Part shown: positions 16,326 to 25,313 of the stretch, piece by piece
Numbering within the stretch: position 1 is the stretch's first letter
Layout: each line of letters begins with the position of its first letter
Origin: Streptomyces sp. WAC 01529
Lineage (GTDB): Bacteria; Actinomycetota; Actinomycetes; Streptomycetales; Streptomycetaceae
Assembly: GCF_003945545.1 (NCBI RefSeq)
Contig: NZ_CP029617.1
Span: 5,999,001 to 6,063,000 of the forward strand
DNA: 64,000 nucleotides
Direction: 5' to 3'
The notes under the pieces: generated by a model
Database searches by the model: none
What the model saw: the letters and a program-made list of their open reading frames with translations, nothing else
Told to the model about the DNA's origin: nothing
Made by a program: the position numbers and the translations under genes

Positions 16326-16988
16326 CTACGCCGGGGAGCGGTGCGCCACGTACGCCAGCGTGCCGAGCAGGAGCCGGGCCTGCGGCGGGTCCGTCGCCGA
16401 GTCCAGCGCGGGGGAGCGCAGCCAGCGGACCGGGCCGAGGCCGCCGCGGTCCGAGGGGGGCGCCGTGATGTGGTCGCCCGGGCCCAGGCCGTGCAGGTCG
16501 AGGGCGGCGTCGTCCCACCCCATGCGGTAGAGCAGCCGAGGGAGTTCGGCGGCGGCGCCCGGGGCGACGAAGAACTGCGCCCGGCCGTCGGGGGTGACCG
16601 TCACCGGCCCCAGGGGAAGCCCCATCCGCTCCAGCCGGACCAGGGCCCGCCGCCCCGCCGTCTCCGCCACCTCGATCACGTCGAAGGCCCGCCCCACCGG
16701 CAGCAGCACGGCCGCTCCGGGGAACTCGGCCCAGGCCTGAGCCACTTCGTCGAGCGTGGCCCCGGCCGGGATCTCCGGGGCGAAGCCCAGTGGGTGCGCG
16801 CCGGGAGCGGCGCAGTCACCGGCGCCGCAGGAGCAGGCTCCGTCCAACGCGCGGGCGCCGGGCACCGCGTCCCAGCCCCACAGTCCGGTGTACTCCGCCA
16901 CCGCCGTACAGTCCGACGGGCGGCCGCGCCGCCGTGATCCGGTCCGGAGCTTGTCGGTCCCCCGGGTGCCGCCGATCGTGAAGCCCAT
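16326..16988 (-). CDS. Stand-alone bifunctional primase/polymerase (prim-pol) N-domain protein
   Basis: A 220-aa protein resembling the archaeo-eukaryotic primase/prim-pol domain found at the N-terminus of plasmid and phage replication proteins. It has a cysteine cluster (GACSCGAGDCAAPGAHPLGF), the usual prim-pol zinc or HP-G-F region, and TLDEVAQAWAEFPGAAVLLPVGRAFDVIEV, which aligns with the catalytic-core strands. The canonical DxD catalytic pair is not obvious: FDVIEV replaces it, so polymerase activity is doubtful. No helicase domain follows. It is a chromosomal Streptomyces gene between ftsY and nsdA. Confidence 0.65.
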   Translation of the reverse strand: MGFTIGGTRGTDKLRTGSRRRGRPSDCTAVAEYTGLWGWDAVPGARALDGACSCGAGDCAAPGAHPLGFAPEIPAGATLDEVAQAWAEFPGAAVLLPVGRAFDVIEVAETAGRRALVRLERMGLPLGPVTVTPDGRAQFFVAPGAAAELPRLLYRMGWDDAALDLHGLGPGDHITAPPSDRGGLGPVRWLRSPALDSATDPPQARLLLGTLAYVAHRSPA

Positions 16989-17428
16989 GCCCCCTCCAAC
17001 GGGTCGAGCGTGCCGCGGTTACGTGAGGGAATCGGAACGTGACCCTCTGTCCTTGAGGCGGCGCTTGGAGGTCTCACGGGTGGTGCGCCCGGCGATATGC
17101 GCCCCGGCGTGCTCCGTTCCGCCCCTTGTCGGCCGTCACCTGTCAAGTGAATCGCGTGCCGTGGAGCGGGAGTTCATTCGAAGGGGTGGCGAATGGTGGC
17201 GTTTCCGGAATCGCCCTCGCCGGAGGGGTGATCGTAGGATTACTTTCAGTACACGGCCCCGGGATTTCGACCACCCGTGGGTATGCCGGAGGCAAGTCGG
17301 TTCCCTGTTCGATGGGTGACATTCTCCGGACGGACGGCCGCAACAGGCGGCATTCTGTTAGGGCTTGACATGGAGAAAGCGCACGGCGTGGACGGCGCGC
17401 AGGTGTCTTGAAGGATGGGGGCGTTCCA
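16989..17428 (+). other. 440-bp intergenic region upstream of nsdA
   Basis: Divergent spacer between the prim-pol gene and nsdA. TTGACA occurs at 17365-17370 but lacks a clear -10 at the right distance, so the nsdA promoter cannot be fixed. Short ORFs here lack coding bias. Nothing else supported. Confidence 0.35.
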
Positions 17429-18901
17429 GTGGGCGGCAATGGCGGAAGCGGTACGAACGCTGAGAAGCGCCCCAATGAGATGCTCACGTCGTGGTTCGTG
17501 CGCAGCGGCTGGTCCAAGGGCGAGCTGGCGCGCCAAGTGAACCGCAGGGCGCGGCAGTTGGGCGCCCACCACATCTCCACCGACACCTCGCGGGTGCGCC
17601 GCTGGCTGGACGGGGAGAACCCCCGCGAGCCGATCCCCCGCATCCTCTCCGAGCTGTTCTCCGAGCGGTTCGGCTGTGTCGTCGCCGTCGAGGACCTGGG
17701 CCTGCGCGCCGCCCACCGCACGCCCGCGTCCTCCGGTGTCGACCTGCCCTGGACCGGGCCGCAGACCGTCGCGCTGATCAGCGAGTTCTCCCGCAGCGAC
17801 CTGATGCTGGCCCGGCGCGGCTTCCTCGGCACCTCGCTCGCGCTCTCCGCGGGCCCCGCCCTCATCGAGCCCATGCAGCGCTGGCTGGTGCCCTCGCCGT
17901 CGGCGCCCCGCGAGGAGCCCGACCCGGCCGCGATGCGCCGCCCGGCCCGCCTGTCCAAACCGGAGCTCGACCTCCTGGAGTCCACGACGGTGATGTTCCG
18001 CCAGTGGGACGCCCAGTGCGGGGGAGGGCTCCGCCGCAAGGCCGTCGTCGGCCAGCTGCACGAGGTGACGGACCTGCTCCAGGAGCCCCAGCCCGAAGCC
18101 ACCTCCCGGCGCCTGTTCAAGGTCGCGGGCGAGCTGGCCGAGCTTGCGGGCTGGATGAGCTACGACGTGGGTTTGCAACCCACCGCCCAGAAGTACTTCG
18201 TCCTGGCCCTGCACGCCGCGAAGGAGGCGGGCGAGAAGCCCCTCGGGTCGTACATCCTCTCCAGCATGAGCCGTCAGATGATCCACCTCGGCCGCCCGGA
18301 CGACGCGCTCGAACTGATCCACCTCGCGCAGTACGGCAGCCGTGACTGCGCGAGCCCCCGCACCCAGTCGATGCTGTATGCGATGGAGGCCCGCGCCTAC
18401 GCCAGCATGGGCCAGCCCGGCAAGTGCAAGCGGGCCGTGCGGATGGCCGAGGACACCTTCGCCGACGCCGAGGAGTTCGACGAGCCCGAGCCGGACTGGA
18501 TCCGCTTCTTCTCCGAGGCCGAGCTGAACGGCGAGAACGCCCACTCCTACCGCGACCTGGCCTACGTGGCGGGCCGCAGCCCCACCTACGCCTCGCTCGC
18601 CGAGCCCGTCATGGACCGCGCCGTCGAGCTGTTCGAGACGGACGCCGAGCACCAGCGTTCGTACGCCCTGAACCTCATCGGCAAGGCCACCGTCCACCTG
18701 CTCCAGCGCGAGCCCGAGCAGAGCACGGTCCTCGCCGGGCAGGCCCTCGACATCGCCAAGAAGGTCCGCTCCGAGCGGGTCAACACCCGGCTCCGCAAGA
18801 CCGTCGACACCGCCGTACGCGACTTCGGGGACGTCTCCGAAGTCGTCCAGCTCACCGAACGGCTCGCCATCGAGATGCCGGAGACCGCGGAAGCGGTCTG
18901 A
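17429..18901 (+). CDS. nsdA: NsdA-like TPR regulator of development and antibiotic production
   Basis: A 490-aa protein. The N-terminal ~90 residues look like a helix-turn-helix-type region (WFVRSGWSKGELARQVNRRARQLG...DTSRVRRWLDGENPR). A hydrophobic stretch follows (RRGFLGTSLALSAGPALIEPM). The C-terminal ~300 residues are helical tetratricopeptide-like repeats (AQKYFVLALHAAKEAGEKPLG, ALELIHLAQYGSRD, ALNLIGKATVHLLQ). In Streptomyces coelicolor NsdA occupies the same position before amtB and negatively affects sporulation and antibiotic synthesis. GTG 17429 is chosen over an upstream TTG for its GGGGG ribosome site. Confidence 0.85.
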   Translation: MGGNGGSGTNAEKRPNEMLTSWFVRSGWSKGELARQVNRRARQLGAHHISTDTSRVRRWLDGENPREPIPRILSELFSERFGCVVAVEDLGLRAAHRTPASSGVDLPWTGPQTVALISEFSRSDLMLARRGFLGTSLALSAGPALIEPMQRWLVPSPSAPREEPDPAAMRRPARLSKPELDLLESTTVMFRQWDAQCGGGLRRKAVVGQLHEVTDLLQEPQPEATSRRLFKVAGELAELAGWMSYDVGLQPTAQKYFVLALHAAKEAGEKPLGSYILSSMSRQMIHLGRPDDALELIHLAQYGSRDCASPRTQSMLYAMEARAYASMGQPGKCKRAVRMAEDTFADAEEFDEPEPDWIRFFSEAELNGENAHSYRDLAYVAGRSPTYASLAEPVMDRAVELFETDAEHQRSYALNLIGKATVHLLQREPEQSTVLAGQALDIAKKVRSERVNTRLRKTVDTAVRDFGDVSEVVQLTERLAIEMPETAEAV

Positions 18902-19240
18902 GACCCGGCACGACCGGCTCCGGCCGCGGCGCGACCATCCCGAACAGCCCGACTCGGCTCCCCCTACGCCAGTCAGCCGGATGGCCGCCGCGGCCGGTTC
19001 TCACACCGTGCGCAGGGTAGGAAATCCCGCCCCGCCCGACCCGCCAGTTCATGGACGTGTAACACGCACGACCTCTTCGTCACTGCGGCGAAACACCGAG
19101 GGGCGCCCGCCGAAACGGCGCTGCGCCAATCTCTTGGCGCATAACCGGCCCACAGCCCCGACCTCCCCAGGAGCACGGGCCCCCTCGGTACCGCACAGGC
19201 TTCGCCCGCACGGGCCGCATACGACGACGAGGAGACGCCG
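18902..19240 (+). other. 339-bp nsdA-amtB intergenic region with nitrogen control elements
   Basis: Holds the GlnR-type box (19059-19094) and, between it and amtB, a 7-bp-stem hairpin GCGCCAA-TCTC-TTGGCGC (19123-19140) in the probable 5' leader. A GAGGAG ribosome site precedes the amtB ATG. No gene supported. Confidence 0.5.
19059..19094 (+). promoter_or_regulatory. GlnR binding box upstream of amtB
   Basis: GTCAC-N6-GAAAC (19079-19094) fits the streptomycete GlnR half-box pattern gTnAc-n6-GaAAc exactly. GTAAC-N6-GACCT (19059-19074) upstream is a weaker second copy with imperfect spacing. GlnR activates amtB-glnK-glnD under nitrogen limitation in Streptomyces, so this is the expected control site. 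Confidence 0.7.
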
Positions 19241-20599
19241 ATGCCCCCAGGCATCACGATCGCCGCAGACGCCCCCGAGCTGTCTGCCGCGAACACCGGG
19301 TTCATGCTCATCTGTTCCGCCCTGGTGATGCTCATGACACCGGGACTCGCCTTCTTCTACGGAGGCATGGTCCGCGTCAAGAGCACCCTGAACATGCTGA
19401 TGATGAGCTTCATCAGCCTGGGGATCGTCACCATCCTCTGGGTGCTGTACGGCTTCTCCGTCGCGTTCGGCACCGACCACGGCAGCCTCTTCGGCTGGGA
19501 GAGCGACTACGTCGGGCTCAGCGGCCTCGGCATCAACCAGCTCTGGGACGGCTACACCATCCCGGTCTACGTCTTCGCCGTCTTCCAGCTGATGTTCGCC
19601 GTCATCACGCCCGCGCTGATCAGCGGCGCCCTCGCGGACCGCGTGAAGTTCACCGCCTGGGCGCTCTTCGTCGCGCTGTGGGCCACGGTCGTGTACTTCC
19701 CCGTCGCGCACTGGGTGTGGGGCGCCGGAGGCTGGGCCTTCGAGCTGGGCGTCATCGACTTCGCGGGCGGCACGGCCGTCCACATCAACGCCGGTGCCGC
19801 GGCGCTCGGCGTCATCCTCGTCATCGGCAAGCGCGTCGGCTTCAAGAAGGACCCGATGCGGCCCCACTCGCTGCCGCTCGTGATGCTCGGCGCGGCCCTG
19901 CTGTGGTTCGGCTGGTTCGGCTTCAACGCCGGGTCGTGGCTCGGCAACGACGACGGCGTCGGCGCGCTGATGTTCGTCAACACGCAGGTCGCCACCGCCG
20001 CGGCCATGCTCGCCTGGCTCCTCTACGAGAAGATCCGCCACGGCGCCTTCACCACACTGGGCGCGGCCTCCGGAGCGGTCGCCGGGCTCGTCGCGATCAC
20101 CCCGGCCGGCGGCTCCTGCTCGCCGCTGGGCGCCATCGCCATCGGTGCGATCGCCGGTCTGCTGTGCGCCATGGCGGTCGGCCTGAAGTTCCGGTTCGGC
20201 TTCGACGACTCCCTCGACGTCGTCGGCGTCCACCTGGTCGGCGGTGTCGCCGGCTCGATCCTCGTCGGGTTCTTCGCCACGGGCGGCGGGCAGTCGACGG
20301 CCAAGGGCCTCTTCTACGGCGGCGGCCTGGAGCAGCTGTGGAAGCAGCTCGCGGGCGTCGGTGCCGTCCTCGCCTACTCCCTCGTCGCCTCCGCCGTCCT
20401 CGCCCTCCTGATCGACAAGACGATCGGGATGCGGGTCAGCGAGGATGACGAGGTCGCCGGCATCGACCAGGTCGAACACGCGGAGACCGCCTATGACTTC
20501 AGCGGCGCCGGCGGCGGCACGGTCCCGCGTACGGCGGCGGTCCCCGGCCCGGTCGTGGCCGGCACTCAGGCTCAGCAGAACAAGAAGGTGGACGCATGA
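19241..20599 (+). CDS. amtB: Ammonium transporter AmtB
   Basis: A 452-aa integral membrane ammonium channel with 11 predicted helices. Signatures: NTGFMLICSALVMLMTPGLAFFYGGMVR in helix 1, the family pattern DFAGGTAVHINAGAAALG (conserved pore His region), FNAGSWL, and DVVGVHLVGGVAGSILVGF with the second pore His. The cytoplasmic C-tail is extended and Gly/Ala/Pro rich, the docking side for GlnK. Its stop overlaps the glnK start (ATGA), giving tight co-expression. Start ATG 19241 follows GAGGAG. Confidence 0.97.
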   Translation: MPPGITIAADAPELSAANTGFMLICSALVMLMTPGLAFFYGGMVRVKSTLNMLMMSFISLGIVTILWVLYGFSVAFGTDHGSLFGWESDYVGLSGLGINQLWDGYTIPVYVFAVFQLMFAVITPALISGALADRVKFTAWALFVALWATVVYFPVAHWVWGAGGWAFELGVIDFAGGTAVHINAGAAALGVILVIGKRVGFKKDPMRPHSLPLVMLGAALLWFGWFGFNAGSWLGNDDGVGALMFVNTQVATAAAMLAWLLYEKIRHGAFTTLGAASGAVAGLVAITPAGGSCSPLGAIAIGAIAGLLCAMAVGLKFRFGFDDSLDVVGVHLVGGVAGSILVGFFATGGGQSTAKGLFYGGGLEQLWKQLAGVGAVLAYSLVASAVLALLIDKTIGMRVSEDDEVAGIDQVEHAETAYDFSGAGGGTVPRTAAVPGPVVAGTQAQQNKKVDA

Positions 20600-20934
20600 A
20601 GCTCATCACCGCGGTGGTCAAGCCGCACCGGCTCGACGAGATCAAGGAGGCACTGCAGGCCTTCGGCGTCCAGGGCCTGACCGTCACCGAGGCCAGCGGC
20701 TACGGCCGCCAGCGCGGGCACACCGAGGTCTACCGCGGCGCCGAGTACACCGTGGACCTCGTACCGAAGATCCGTATCGAAGTCCTGGTCGAGGACGACG
20801 ACGCCGACCAGGTCCTCGATGTCGTGGTCAAGGCCGCGCGGACCGGCAAGATCGGCGACGGCAAGGTCTGGAGCGTCCCGGTCGAGACGGCGATCCGGGT
20901 GCGCACCGGCGAACGCGGACCGGACGCGCTGTGA
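20596..20934 (+). CDS. glnK: Nitrogen regulatory protein P-II (GlnK)
   Basis: A 112-aa trimeric signal protein that senses 2-oxoglutarate/ATP and blocks AmtB. The T-loop GRQRGHTEVYRGAEYTVDLV places the modifiable Tyr at position 51 exactly. The B-loop TGKIGDGKVW and C-loop are intact. In Streptomyces it is adenylylated rather than uridylylated by GlnD, and may also be clipped at its N-terminus. It overlaps amtB by four bases and precedes glnD by 60 bp. Confidence 0.98.
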   Translation: MKLITAVVKPHRLDEIKEALQAFGVQGLTVTEASGYGRQRGHTEVYRGAEYTVDLVPKIRIEVLVEDDDADQVLDVVVKAARTGKIGDGKVWSVPVETAIRVRTGERGPDAL

Positions 20935-20994
20935 CCCGGCCGGACCGGACACGCGACTGAGCGGAACTGAGCGGGACTGAACAGGAGCTGCTGG

Positions 20995-23496
20995 GTGACG
21001 AGTGTGAACGTACGAACCGAATCCACATCGGAAGCGACATCGGAATCGGAAGACTCCGGACCCAGCGGCTACGCGGCGGCCCGGCTGCGGCTCCTCCACG
21101 AGGAGTCGCGGTCCGGGCCGCCGCGCCGTTCGGCCCTCTCCGGCCTGACGGACGACTGGCTGGCCGGGCTCTTCCAGGCGGGCTCCGAGAGCGTGCTGCG
21201 GGGCGTGGCGCTCGTCGCGGTGGGCGGGTACGGGCGAGGTGAGCTGTCGCCGCGCAGCGACCTCGACCTGCTCCTGCTGCACGACGCGAACGCCGACGCC
21301 GCCGAGGTGGCCGCCCTCGCCGACCGGCTCTGGTACCCCGTCTGGGACCTCGGGCTCGCCCTCGACCACTCCGTGCGTACGCCCTCACAGGCCCGCAAGA
21401 CCGCGGGCGAGGACCTCAAGGTGCACCTCGGGCTGCTCGACGCGCGGCATGTCGCCGGGGACCTGGGGCTGACCGCGGGGCTGCGCACCGCCGTCCTCGC
21501 CGACTGGCGCAACCAGGCCCCGAAGCGGCTGCCCGAGCTGCGCGAGCTGTGCGAGGAACGGGCCGAGCGCCACGGCGAGTTGGGCCACCTCCTCGAACCC
21601 GACCTCAAGGAGGCGAGAGGCGGTCTGCGGGACGCCACCGCGCTGCGGGCCGTCGCCGCGTCCTGGCTCGCCGACGCGCCGCGCGAGGGCCTCGCCGACG
21701 CCCGGCGGCGGCTGCTGGACGTGCGCGACGCGCTGCACCTCGCCACCGGGCGGGCCACCGACCGGCTCGCCCTCCAGGAACAGGACCAGGTCGCCGCCGC
21801 GCTCGGCCTGCTGGACGCCGACATCTTGCTGCGACAGGTGTACGAATCCGCCCGCGTCGTCTCCTACGCGAGCGACGTCACCTGGCGCGAGGTCGGGCGC
21901 GTGCTGCGGGCCCGGTCCGTGCGGCCACGGCTGCGGGCCATGCTGGGCGGCCGGAGCGCGGTCGCCGAGCGGACGCCGCTTGCCGAGGGGGTCGTCGAGC
22001 ACGACGGGGAGGTCGTGCTCGCCCGCACCGCCCGGCCCGAGCGCGACCCCGTCCTGCCGCTGCGGGCCGCCGCGGCCGCGGCGCAGGCCGGGCTCCCGCT
22101 CTCCCTGCACGCCGTGCGGCGGCTGGCCGCGTCCGTGAAGCCCCTGCCCACGCCGTGGCCCGCCGAGGCGCGCGAGCAGTTGGTGACGCTGCTCGGCGCC
22201 GGGCGGCCGACCGTCGAGGTGTGGGAAGCGCTGGAGGCGGAAGGCCTCATCACCCGGCTGCTCCCCGACTGGGAGCGGGTGCGGTGCCGGCCGCAGCGCA
22301 ACGCCGTCCACACGTGGACCGTCGACCGGCATCTGGTGGAGACGGCGGTACGGGCCGCCGAGCTGACGCGGCGGGTCGGCCGGCCCGACCTGCTCCTGAT
22401 CGCCGCGCTGCTGCACGACATCGGGAAGGGCTGGCCCGGGGACCACTCCGCGGCCGGGGAGATCATCGCCCGCGACGTCGCGGCGCGCGTGGGCTTCGAC
22501 GCGGGCGACGTGGCCGTGGTCGCGTGTCTCGTACGGCACCACCTGCTGCTCGTCGAGACGGCGACGCGGCGTGACCTCGACGACCCGGCGACGGTCCGCG
22601 GGGTCGCCGAGGCCGTCGGGTCCGTGGGCACGCTGGAACTGCTGCACGCGCTGACCGAGGCGGACGCGCTCGCCACCGGCCCCGCGGCCTGGTCCGCGTG
22701 GCGGGGCGCACTGGTCGCCGATCTGGTGAAGCGGGTGGTGGCGGTGCTCTCCGGGGACGAGGCGGGCGTCGCCTCCGCCGAGGGGGCGGCGGACCGGCCG
22801 CCCACGGCTGAGCAGGAGCGGTTGGCGGTGGAGGCGTTCCGCACGGGCGGGCCGGTGCTCGCGTTGCGGGCGCGGGCGGAGGAGGAGGCCTCCGGTGGGC
22901 CCGAGCCGCTCGGTGTGGAGCTGCTCATCGCCGTGCCGGAGCAGGCCGGGGTGCTGTCCGCCGTGGCCGGGGTCCTCGCGGTGCACCGGCTCGCGGTGCG
23001 CACCGCGGAGCTGCGGGAGGTCGCGCTGCCGTCCGGGATCGAGGGCGTGGCGGGCTCGGTGCTGCTGCTCGACTGGCGGGTCGCGGCGGAGTACGGGTCC
23101 TTGCCGCAGGCCGCGCGGTTGCGGGCCGATCTGGTGCGGGCGCTGGACGGCTCGCTGGACATCGCGGGGCGGCTGCGGGAACGGGACGCGGCGTATCCCC
23201 GTCGGCGGGGGACGGTGGCGCCGCCTCCCCGGGTGACGGTGGCCTCGGCGGGCTCCCGGCTCGCGACGGTCATCGAGGTGCGCTCCCAGGACGCCCCGGG
23301 CCTGCTGCACCGGATCGGGCGGGCGCTGGAGGCGGCGGGGGTGGTGGTGCGCAGTGCGCATGTCTCGACGCTGGGGGCGAACGCGGTCGACGCCTTCTAT
23401 GTGACCGGGGCGGATGGAGGGCCGCTCTCGGGGGAGCGGGCCGCGGAGGTCGCGCGGGGGGTGGAGGAGGGGCTGAGGGTTCTGGCGGGGAGCTAG
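20995..23496 (+). CDS. glnD: P-II nucleotidyltransferase (GlnD)
   Basis: An 833-aa bifunctional sensor enzyme that adds and removes a nucleotide on GlnK. Domain order: nucleotidyltransferase with GGYGRGELSPRSDLDLLLLHD (about 75-95), helical linker, HD phosphohydrolase with LLHDIGKGWPGDH (about 470), and two C-terminal ACT domains (LLIAVPEQAGVLSAVAGVLAVH and VIEVRSQDAPGLLHRIGRALE) that bind glutamine. All catalytic motifs are present. GTG 20995 follows AGGAG. In Streptomyces the enzyme works as an adenylyltransferase. Last gene of the amtB operon. Confidence 0.97.
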   Translation: MTSVNVRTESTSEATSESEDSGPSGYAAARLRLLHEESRSGPPRRSALSGLTDDWLAGLFQAGSESVLRGVALVAVGGYGRGELSPRSDLDLLLLHDANADAAEVAALADRLWYPVWDLGLALDHSVRTPSQARKTAGEDLKVHLGLLDARHVAGDLGLTAGLRTAVLADWRNQAPKRLPELRELCEERAERHGELGHLLEPDLKEARGGLRDATALRAVAASWLADAPREGLADARRRLLDVRDALHLATGRATDRLALQEQDQVAAALGLLDADILLRQVYESARVVSYASDVTWREVGRVLRARSVRPRLRAMLGGRSAVAERTPLAEGVVEHDGEVVLARTARPERDPVLPLRAAAAAAQAGLPLSLHAVRRLAASVKPLPTPWPAEAREQLVTLLGAGRPTVEVWEALEAEGLITRLLPDWERVRCRPQRNAVHTWTVDRHLVETAVRAAELTRRVGRPDLLLIAALLHDIGKGWPGDHSAAGEIIARDVAARVGFDAGDVAVVACLVRHHLLLVETATRRDLDDPATVRGVAEAVGSVGTLELLHALTEADALATGPAAWSAWRGALVADLVKRVVAVLSGDEAGVASAEGAADRPPTAEQERLAVEAFRTGGPVLALRARAEEEASGGPEPLGVELLIAVPEQAGVLSAVAGVLAVHRLAVRTAELREVALPSGIEGVAGSVLLLDWRVAAEYGSLPQAARLRADLVRALDGSLDIAGRLRERDAAYPRRRGTVAPPPRVTVASAGSRLATVIEVRSQDAPGLLHRIGRALEAAGVVVRSAHVSTLGANAVDAFYVTGADGGPLSGERAAEVARGVEEGLRVLAGS

Positions 23497-23620
23497 GCCT
23501 GCCGAGCGCCCCGGGCGGGGTGAGGAAGAACCCGCCCAGCGCCCCAGGCACCGGGCCGCGCCAGATACTCTGGAAGGCGACCTGTCAGCCCGCCCCCAAC
23601 TACGAGGATTCGCGACCGCC

Positions 23621-25174
23621 GTGTTCGATACTCTCTCCGACCGCCTCGCAGCGACATTCAAGAACCTCCGGGGCAAGGGCCGCCTGTCCGAGGCGGACAT
23701 CGACGCCACGGCGCGCGAGATCCGCATCGCGCTGCTCGAAGCCGACGTCGCCCTGTCCGTCGTACGCGCCTTCATCAAGCAGATCAAGGAGCGCGCGGCC
23801 GGCGCCGAGGTCTCCCAGGCGCTGAACCCCGCCCAGCAGGTCATCAAGATCGTCAACGAGGAGCTCATCGGCATCCTCGGCGGCGAGACCCGACGCCTGC
23901 GCTTCGCCAAGACCGGGCCGACCGTCATCATGCTCGCCGGTCTCCAGGGTGCCGGTAAGACGACCCTCGCCGGAAAGCTCGGCCTCTGGCTGAAGGGGCA
24001 GGGCCACTCGCCGCTCCTGGTGGCGTGCGACCTCCAGCGTCCCAACGCCGTCAACCAGCTGAGCGTCGTCGCCGAGCGCGCCGGCGTCGGCGTCTACGCC
24101 CCCCAGCCGGGCAACGGCGTGGGCGACCCGGTGCAGGTCGCCAAGGACTCCATCGAGTTCGCCAAGACGAAGCAGTACGACGTCGTCATCGTCGACACCG
24201 CCGGCCGCCTCGGCATCGACCAGGAACTCATGCAGCAGGCCGCGGACATCCGCGACGCCGTCAGCCCGGACGAGGTCCTCTTCGTCGTCGACGCCATGAT
24301 CGGTCAGGACGCGGTCAACACCGCCGAGGCCTTCCGCGACGGCGTCGGCTTCGACGGCGTGGTGCTCTCCAAGCTCGACGGTGACGCCCGCGGTGGTGCG
24401 GCGCTCTCCATCGCGCAGGTCACCGGCCGCCAGATCATGTTCGCCTCGAACGGCGAGAAGCTGGACGACTTCGACGCGTTCCACCCGGACCGCATGGCGT
24501 CCCGCATCCTCGGCATGGGCGACATGCTCACGCTCATCGAGAAGGCCGAGCAGACCTTCTCCCAGCAAGAGGCCGAGAAGATGGCCTCCAAGCTGGCGAG
24601 CAGCAAGGGCAAGGACTTCACGCTCGATGACTTCCTGGCCCAGATGGAGCAGGTCAGGAAGATGGGCAGCATCAGCAAGCTGCTCGGCATGATGCCCGGC
24701 ATGGGGCAGATCAAGGACCAGATCAACAACATCGACGAGCGCGACGTCGACCGCACCGCCGCCATCATCAAGTCCATGACGCCCGCCGAGCGTCAGGAGC
24801 CCACGATCATCAACGGCTCCCGCCGCGCCCGTATCGCCAAGGGCTCCGGTGTCGAGGTCAGCGCGGTGAAGGGCCTCGTCGAGCGGTTCTTCGAGGCGCG
24901 CAAGATGATGTCCCGCATGGCCCAGGGCGGCGGCATGCCGGGTATGCCCGGACTGCCGGGCATGGGCGGCGGCGCCGGCAAGCAGAAGAAGAAGCAGAAG
25001 CAGGCCAAGGGCAAGCGCCGCTCCGGCAACCCGATGAAGCGCAAGCAGGAGGAGCTGGAGGCGGCCACGCGCCGCGAGCAGGCCGGCCAGGAGGGCGGCG
25101 CCTTCGGCCTTCCGGGCGGACAGGCCGGGCAGAACTTCGAGCTGCCGGACGAGTTCAAGAAGTTCATGGGCTGA
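23621..25174 (+). CDS. ffh: Signal recognition particle protein Ffh
   Basis: The SRP54 GTPase (517 aa) that binds signal sequences and 4.5S-type RNA. N domain (1-90), then the G domain with GLQGAGKTTLAGKLG (G1, about 107), DLQRPNAVNQL, DTAGRLGIDQELM (G3), SKLDGDARGGAAL (G4) and ASNGEKLDDFDAFHPDR. The methionine-rich M domain follows, with KMGSISKLLGMMPGM, INGSRRARIAKGSGVEVSAV and MMSRMAQGGGMPGMPGLPGM. A basic Lys/Gln tail extends past the M domain. GTG start. A strong terminator follows. Confidence 0.98.
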   Translation: MFDTLSDRLAATFKNLRGKGRLSEADIDATAREIRIALLEADVALSVVRAFIKQIKERAAGAEVSQALNPAQQVIKIVNEELIGILGGETRRLRFAKTGPTVIMLAGLQGAGKTTLAGKLGLWLKGQGHSPLLVACDLQRPNAVNQLSVVAERAGVGVYAPQPGNGVGDPVQVAKDSIEFAKTKQYDVVIVDTAGRLGIDQELMQQAADIRDAVSPDEVLFVVDAMIGQDAVNTAEAFRDGVGFDGVVLSKLDGDARGGAALSIAQVTGRQIMFASNGEKLDDFDAFHPDRMASRILGMGDMLTLIEKAEQTFSQQEAEKMASKLASSKGKDFTLDDFLAQMEQVRKMGSISKLLGMMPGMGQIKDQINNIDERDVDRTAAIIKSMTPAERQEPTIINGSRRARIAKGSGVEVSAVKGLVERFFEARKMMSRMAQGGGMPGMPGLPGMGGGAGKQKKKQKQAKGKRRSGNPMKRKQEELEAATRREQAGQEGGAFGLPGGQAGQNFELPDEFKKFMG

Positions 25175-25221
25175 TTCGGGCTCATCGCGTTCGCCGCGCG
25201 AGCCGTAGCCACGTACGACAT

Positions 25222-25260
25222 CCGGGGCGCCCCTCTCCACAGGGGCGCCCCGGGCGTTTT
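25222..25260 (+). terminator. Intrinsic terminator after ffh
   Basis: Perfect 13-bp stem (25222-25234 with 25241-25253), 6-base loop, then GCGTTTT. The strongest classical terminator in this part of the window; it separates ffh from the ftsH-type gene. Confidence 0.9.
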
Positions 25261-25313
25261 CCGGGGGAAGCGGCGCGGGTGCCGGGGTCTGTTTCGTGAC
25301 GTAACGTCCGCAT

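Noticed and set aside
17126..17368. 80-codon frame upstream of nsdA
   Set aside because: No ribosome site, no coding bias and no recognisable sequence; treated as intergenic.
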